Assembly (NCBI GenBank): GCA_013911065.1
Contig: JACERV010000005.1
Coordinates: 108,740 to 172,739, forward strand
Reading direction: 5' to 3'
Length of the DNA: 64,000 nt
From: Ruminococcus sp.
Lineage (GTDB): Bacteria; Bacillota; Clostridia; Lachnospirales; Lachnospiraceae
In this document: in pieces, positions 61,571 to 64,000 of the stretch
How the letters are laid out: each line of letters opens with the position of its first letter
Position numbering within the stretch: position 1 is the stretch's first letter
Notes under the pieces: generated by a model
Database searches by the model: none
What the model was told of the DNA's origin: nothing
What the model saw: only the letters and a program-made list of their open reading frames with translations
Program-made: the position numbers and the translations under genes

Positions 61571-63184
61571 TTAATCTTCTTCTGCAGCATCGTCAAGGAT
61601 GTTGGTTCCGTCGCTTACATCTTTTCCATCTTTATTAACAACAGCGTCCTGATATTTGTCGTAGTGCACCTTGTTGCCGTTATGATCCATAAACTCGTTT
61701 CCTTCATTAGACCATGGAATCCAGCCATTGCCCCACTCTTTCACGTTATTAAGGTCAACTGACTGGGACCAGTAAGCAATCTTTGCAGCACCCCAGCTGT
61801 CTCCGCAGAAAAATGCCATCGTCTTAGTAGTGTCAAGGCCATTGCTTTCAAGGTAAGCCTTGGTCTCAGCCTGAGTTCTTGGAGTATGGTCTACGTTCTC
61901 GAAAAATTCGCCCTTCTCCTCACTGCCCTGCAGACACCAAATGGAGCCATCTATGCGCCCTGCAAGGTCATGATAACTATAGCCGGAATTCTTGCCTTCC
62001 CATTCGTCCTCATTACGATTGTCTACAACTTGTCCTTCAACATCTCCGTTCAAAATAGCCTTGATGTCATCCATCCAAAGAATTTCATCGGGATTTTCGA
62101 TTGTGTCTGATCCGAAGCTGGTTACTGACTCTGGAGTTGCCAGTGTGCTGACATCTGTATCCAACTCATAGCCATTATAATTCCAAGCTGTCAGACTTCC
62201 ACTCATAACATAAACTTTGACACCGAGTGATCTCAGCATAAATCCAAGACGTCCCTGTGGAGCAGTAGATGTACCTGTTAAAATTACTGTAGAATCCTTT
62301 GTGATTCCGTACTGTGTACAGACGTTGTCACGGAACTCTTCAAGTGAGATCAAGCGCCACTCTTTTGCATAATCAGCTCTCTTCTCAGGCACATATACAC
62401 GCGGTCTCTCATAAGAATCTGTATTGATATGTACTGCTCCCGGCACATGGCCTGCTGAGAAATAGGAAGATTGTTTTGCATTTCCCCAGCCAACATCAAC
62501 CAAAACAACATTGCTCAGATCCTCGCCGACTACCGCTTTCGCTTCATCACTCAATGCTTTTTCCTTGCCTGTTTTTACATCAGAAACGCTCTTAACGATT
62601 TCCGTTGGAATGAATCTGTCATAGTTCGTATATAATTCAAGATCTGTTCCTGCATCAATCAGTTCATTTGCCTTAAATATAGAGACATTCTTAATCCCCT
62701 GCTCTTGGAGATACTTAGCCACATTAGAAGCCTGTTTTCCAGTGTAATCGTAAACAATAACTTCCTTATCTTCTGTAATATTCTGATCCGCTAAAGCTCT
62801 TTCGAGATAAACTTCACGGGATGCAGACTCAGAGTACTCGCAGTCGAGCCAACGTGCAGAGAAGAGAAGTGAATTCTTCAAATGTCCGCCGTTTGCTGCT
62901 CCATCCAGAGCCCAGCCGGAATAAGCCTCTTCTGGGCGAGCATCAATAAGTAGTGTGTTTTCATCAGAATCGTTTATATATTTCTGTACCTGCTCAGCAG
63001 TAGCAGATTCAATAGTAATTTCAGATTCAACGTCGCTCTTAGATTCAGTATCAGTCACAGATTCAACATCGCTCTTTTTTTCAGACTTTGCTGAATCGTT
63101 GGATCCGGCTTTGTTGCTGCAGCCTACTACTAATGTTGCAGACATTGCAACACATAATAATGAAACTAATAATCTTTTGTTCAT
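61571..63184 (-). CDS. Triple-rhodanese lipoprotein
   Basis: A 537-residue exported sulfurtransferase-like protein. Lipobox LVVGC (Cys22), then a Ser/Asp/Glu/Lys linker with repeats of SDVES to about residue 57. Three rhodanese domains follow: about 58-165 (LLIDARPEEAYSG), about 215-345 (VVLVDVGWGN, HVPGAVHINTD) and about 375-490 (VVDNRNEDEWEG). The usual active-site Cys is missing in the first (YDYTGKQA) and second (LTGTSTAPQGR), but present in the third (FFCGDSWGA, Cys near 460). Only that domain can be catalytic. The first gene of a run with a membrane protein and an MFS transporter. Confidence 0.92.
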   Translation of the reverse strand: MNKRLLVSLLCVAMSATLVVGCSNKAGSNDSAKSEKKSDVESVTDTESKSDVESEITIESATAEQVQKYINDSDENTLLIDARPEEAYSGWALDGAANGGHLKNSLLFSARWLDCEYSESASREVYLERALADQNITEDKEVIVYDYTGKQASNVAKYLQEQGIKNVSIFKANELIDAGTDLELYTNYDRFIPTEIVKSVSDVKTGKEKALSDEAKAVVGEDLSNVVLVDVGWGNAKQSSYFSAGHVPGAVHINTDSYERPRVYVPEKRADYAKEWRLISLEEFRDNVCTQYGITKDSTVILTGTSTAPQGRLGFMLRSLGVKVYVMSGSLTAWNYNGYELDTDVSTLATPESVTSFGSDTIENPDEILWMDDIKAILNGDVEGQVVDNRNEDEWEGKNSGYSYHDLAGRIDGSIWCLQGSEEKGEFFENVDHTPRTQAETKAYLESNGLDTTKTMAFFCGDSWGAAKIAYWSQSVDLNNVKEWGNGWIPWSNEGNEFMDHNGNKVHYDKYQDAVVNKDGKDVSDGTNILDDAAEED

Positions 63185-63268
63185 AATATTCTCCTCATTT
63201 CCGTAAATTCCTTTTTATGGTATCATGGCGGCTTACTTCCGTCCAATTTATAATAGCTATAAAAAAGG

Positions 63269-63293
63269 CGCATTTATAGGTGTTATAAATGCG
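63269..63293 (-). terminator. Hairpin with T run upstream of the rhodanese gene
   Basis: CGCATTTATA and TATAAATGCG form a perfect 10-bp stem with loop of five bases; on the minus strand TTTTTT follows shortly. It is 85 bases before the rhodanese start, so it may be an attenuator in that leader or the end of an upstream unit. Confidence 0.55.
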
Positions 63294-63820
63294 TCGTTTT
63301 GGATTCTTTTGCTTGATATTGTATGTATTTCTTTATTGTATCTTCTGTTATATTAGCAGTTGGGGATTAGCGGTTTCATTTTCAAGAGGAAATGGCAGAA
63401 GCTAAATGGAGTTCTACTTAAACTTTTGGTGTCTGTATCATACTGAATTTATTAGCGGGTAAGAGACTCAAATTGATGTAAAAGTTTTAGGAGAACTCAG
63501 ACAAAAATATATTCAAGATTCTCCCAGGGAGTATGACTGCTCAACTGGTACGAAACATTTGACGTATAAAGATACAAATACCCTGAATTTGGTGCCTCAC
63601 AGCGCTGGGCAAAAGTTCTTTGCAGAGACTTAGCAATATGTTCACTCAGAATTGAAAAGAACCAAAAATGCATTAAAATTTCTCTCAATGTATTATAATG
63701 CTTATATAGGGACACATGGGTTCCAAACTTGAAACCATTTTAAAGATTTATTAGCTGGCTTATAAAAATTTTATATGCTTTTTACCTATACTAGCAATTG
63801 TAACATAATGTCATATTTTC
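63294..63820. other. Gene-poor region with possible ORF debris
   Basis: About 530 bases with no convincing gene. A plus-strand stretch near 63480-63632 (LRQKYIQDSPREYDCSTG, then KHLTYKDTNTLNLVPHSAGQ before a stop) reads like protein but lacks a start site and continues only briefly. A decayed gene is possible. A 72-codon minus-strand frame at 63497-63715 has no ribosome binding site and is not accepted. Confidence 0.4.
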
Positions 63821-63849
63821 TTCAAAAGTCATAATAAATATGATATAAT
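63821..63849 (+). promoter_or_regulatory. Promoter running out of the window
   Basis: -35 TTCAAA (63821-63826), 17 bp, extended -10 TGATATAAT (TATAAT at 63844-63849). It would drive a transcript beginning near 63856 and continuing past base 64000. Confidence 0.65.
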
Positions 63850-63855
63850 TCTTTA

Positions 63856-64000
63856 TATTATAATATATAAGGAGTAAGCGTTTAATTTCGGGGTGTGCCC
63901 AGAACTTTCCGGAACCCGATTGATAGGATTCCGGTACGCTAACATTTTACTCTGTCTTATTACTGCATTTTTCCTGGACGTTTTCATTCCAGGGAGCCAA
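63856..64000 (+). ncRNA. Structured leader or small RNA, class unassigned
   Basis: After the promoter AAGCGT near 63876 pairs with ACGCT near 63936, enclosing GGG-GTGT-GCCC and CCGGAA/GGATTCCGG helices. CCTGG...CCAGG near the window edge gives another hairpin. No start codon with a ribosome binding site is visible before 64000. The layout suggests a riboswitch or other leader, but I do not recognise the class. Confidence 0.4.

Noticed and set aside
63497..63715. 72-codon minus-strand frame
   Set aside because: No ribosome binding site, no family resemblance, composition like random AT-rich DNA.

Overview
The window looks like a chromosomal segment from a strictly anaerobic, moderately AT-rich Clostridia (Lachnospiraceae-type gut Firmicute). 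Reasons: strong AGGAGG ribosome binding sites with occasional TTG/GTG starts, sigma-A promoters with 16-17 bp spacing, intrinsic terminators, an M-box magnesium riboswitch, a yjdF-type leader, desulfoferrodoxin, an iron-sulfur flavoprotein, a flavin/Fe-S enoate reductase and DegV. The species cannot be fixed from this sequence. No tRNA, rRNA, CRISPR array, prophage or intact insertion sequence was seen.

Layout. 1-6302: copper homeostasis cluster with a CopA ATPase (its C-terminus lies outside the window), a divergent HxlR regulator with an N-terminal Cys cluster, a DUF2318 lipoprotein, a 49-aa membrane protein, a membrane-anchored cupredoxin, and an HMA-UreH-cupredoxin fusion. 6547-7182: YbjQ-type protein. 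7353-12071: a 1157-aa fusion (old yellow enzyme, FAD/NAD reductase, extended SDR, zinc ribbon) divergent from a MerR regulator. 12212-16771: ABC exporter, large lipoprotein and iron-sulfur flavoprotein. 16903-20507: magnesium ATPase MgtA behind an M-box, followed by a second apparent attenuator with a small Cys-rich leader ORF. 20574-22051: ogg/nth base-excision repair pair. 22334-24382: MerR regulator, QueG-like Fe-S protein and remnants of a reductase gene. 24444-26506: B3/B4 protein and a sodium-dependent (NSS) transporter. 26616-31259: heterodimeric ABC exporter and its AraC regulator, each preceded by a similar 16-bp palindrome. 31605-33256: two-gene ABC exporter.

33330-38271: a HyuA-type protein with its transporter, an HExxH protein and a PH-like membrane protein. 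38888-44053: LacI-controlled sugar-acid operon (KDG kinase, KDPG aldolase fused to a VOC-like domain, FGGY kinase, HpaI aldolase). 44081-44636: DUF2992/YjdF gene with its leader. 44660-47276: hypothetical protein, GIY-YIG/DUF2075 helicase and MazG-like pyrophosphohydrolase, a candidate defence module. 47389-49265: TetR and macrolide-type glycosyltransferase. 49347-56187: IolE-like isomerase, Gfo/Idh/MocA dehydrogenase, AraC regulator and RbsABC-type sugar importer. 56572-59653: regulator remnant, desulfoferrodoxin, PAP2-like protein, DegV and TetR. 59735-63184: MFS transporter, small membrane protein and a three-domain rhodanese lipoprotein. 63821-64000: promoter and structured leader running out of the window.

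The most unusual points are the four-part oxidoreductase fusion, the tandem leader control ahead of mgtA, the GIY-YIG-helicase/MazG pair, cupredoxins that seem to lack His ligands, the aldolase-VOC fusion, and a three-rhodanese lipoprotein with a single active-site Cys.
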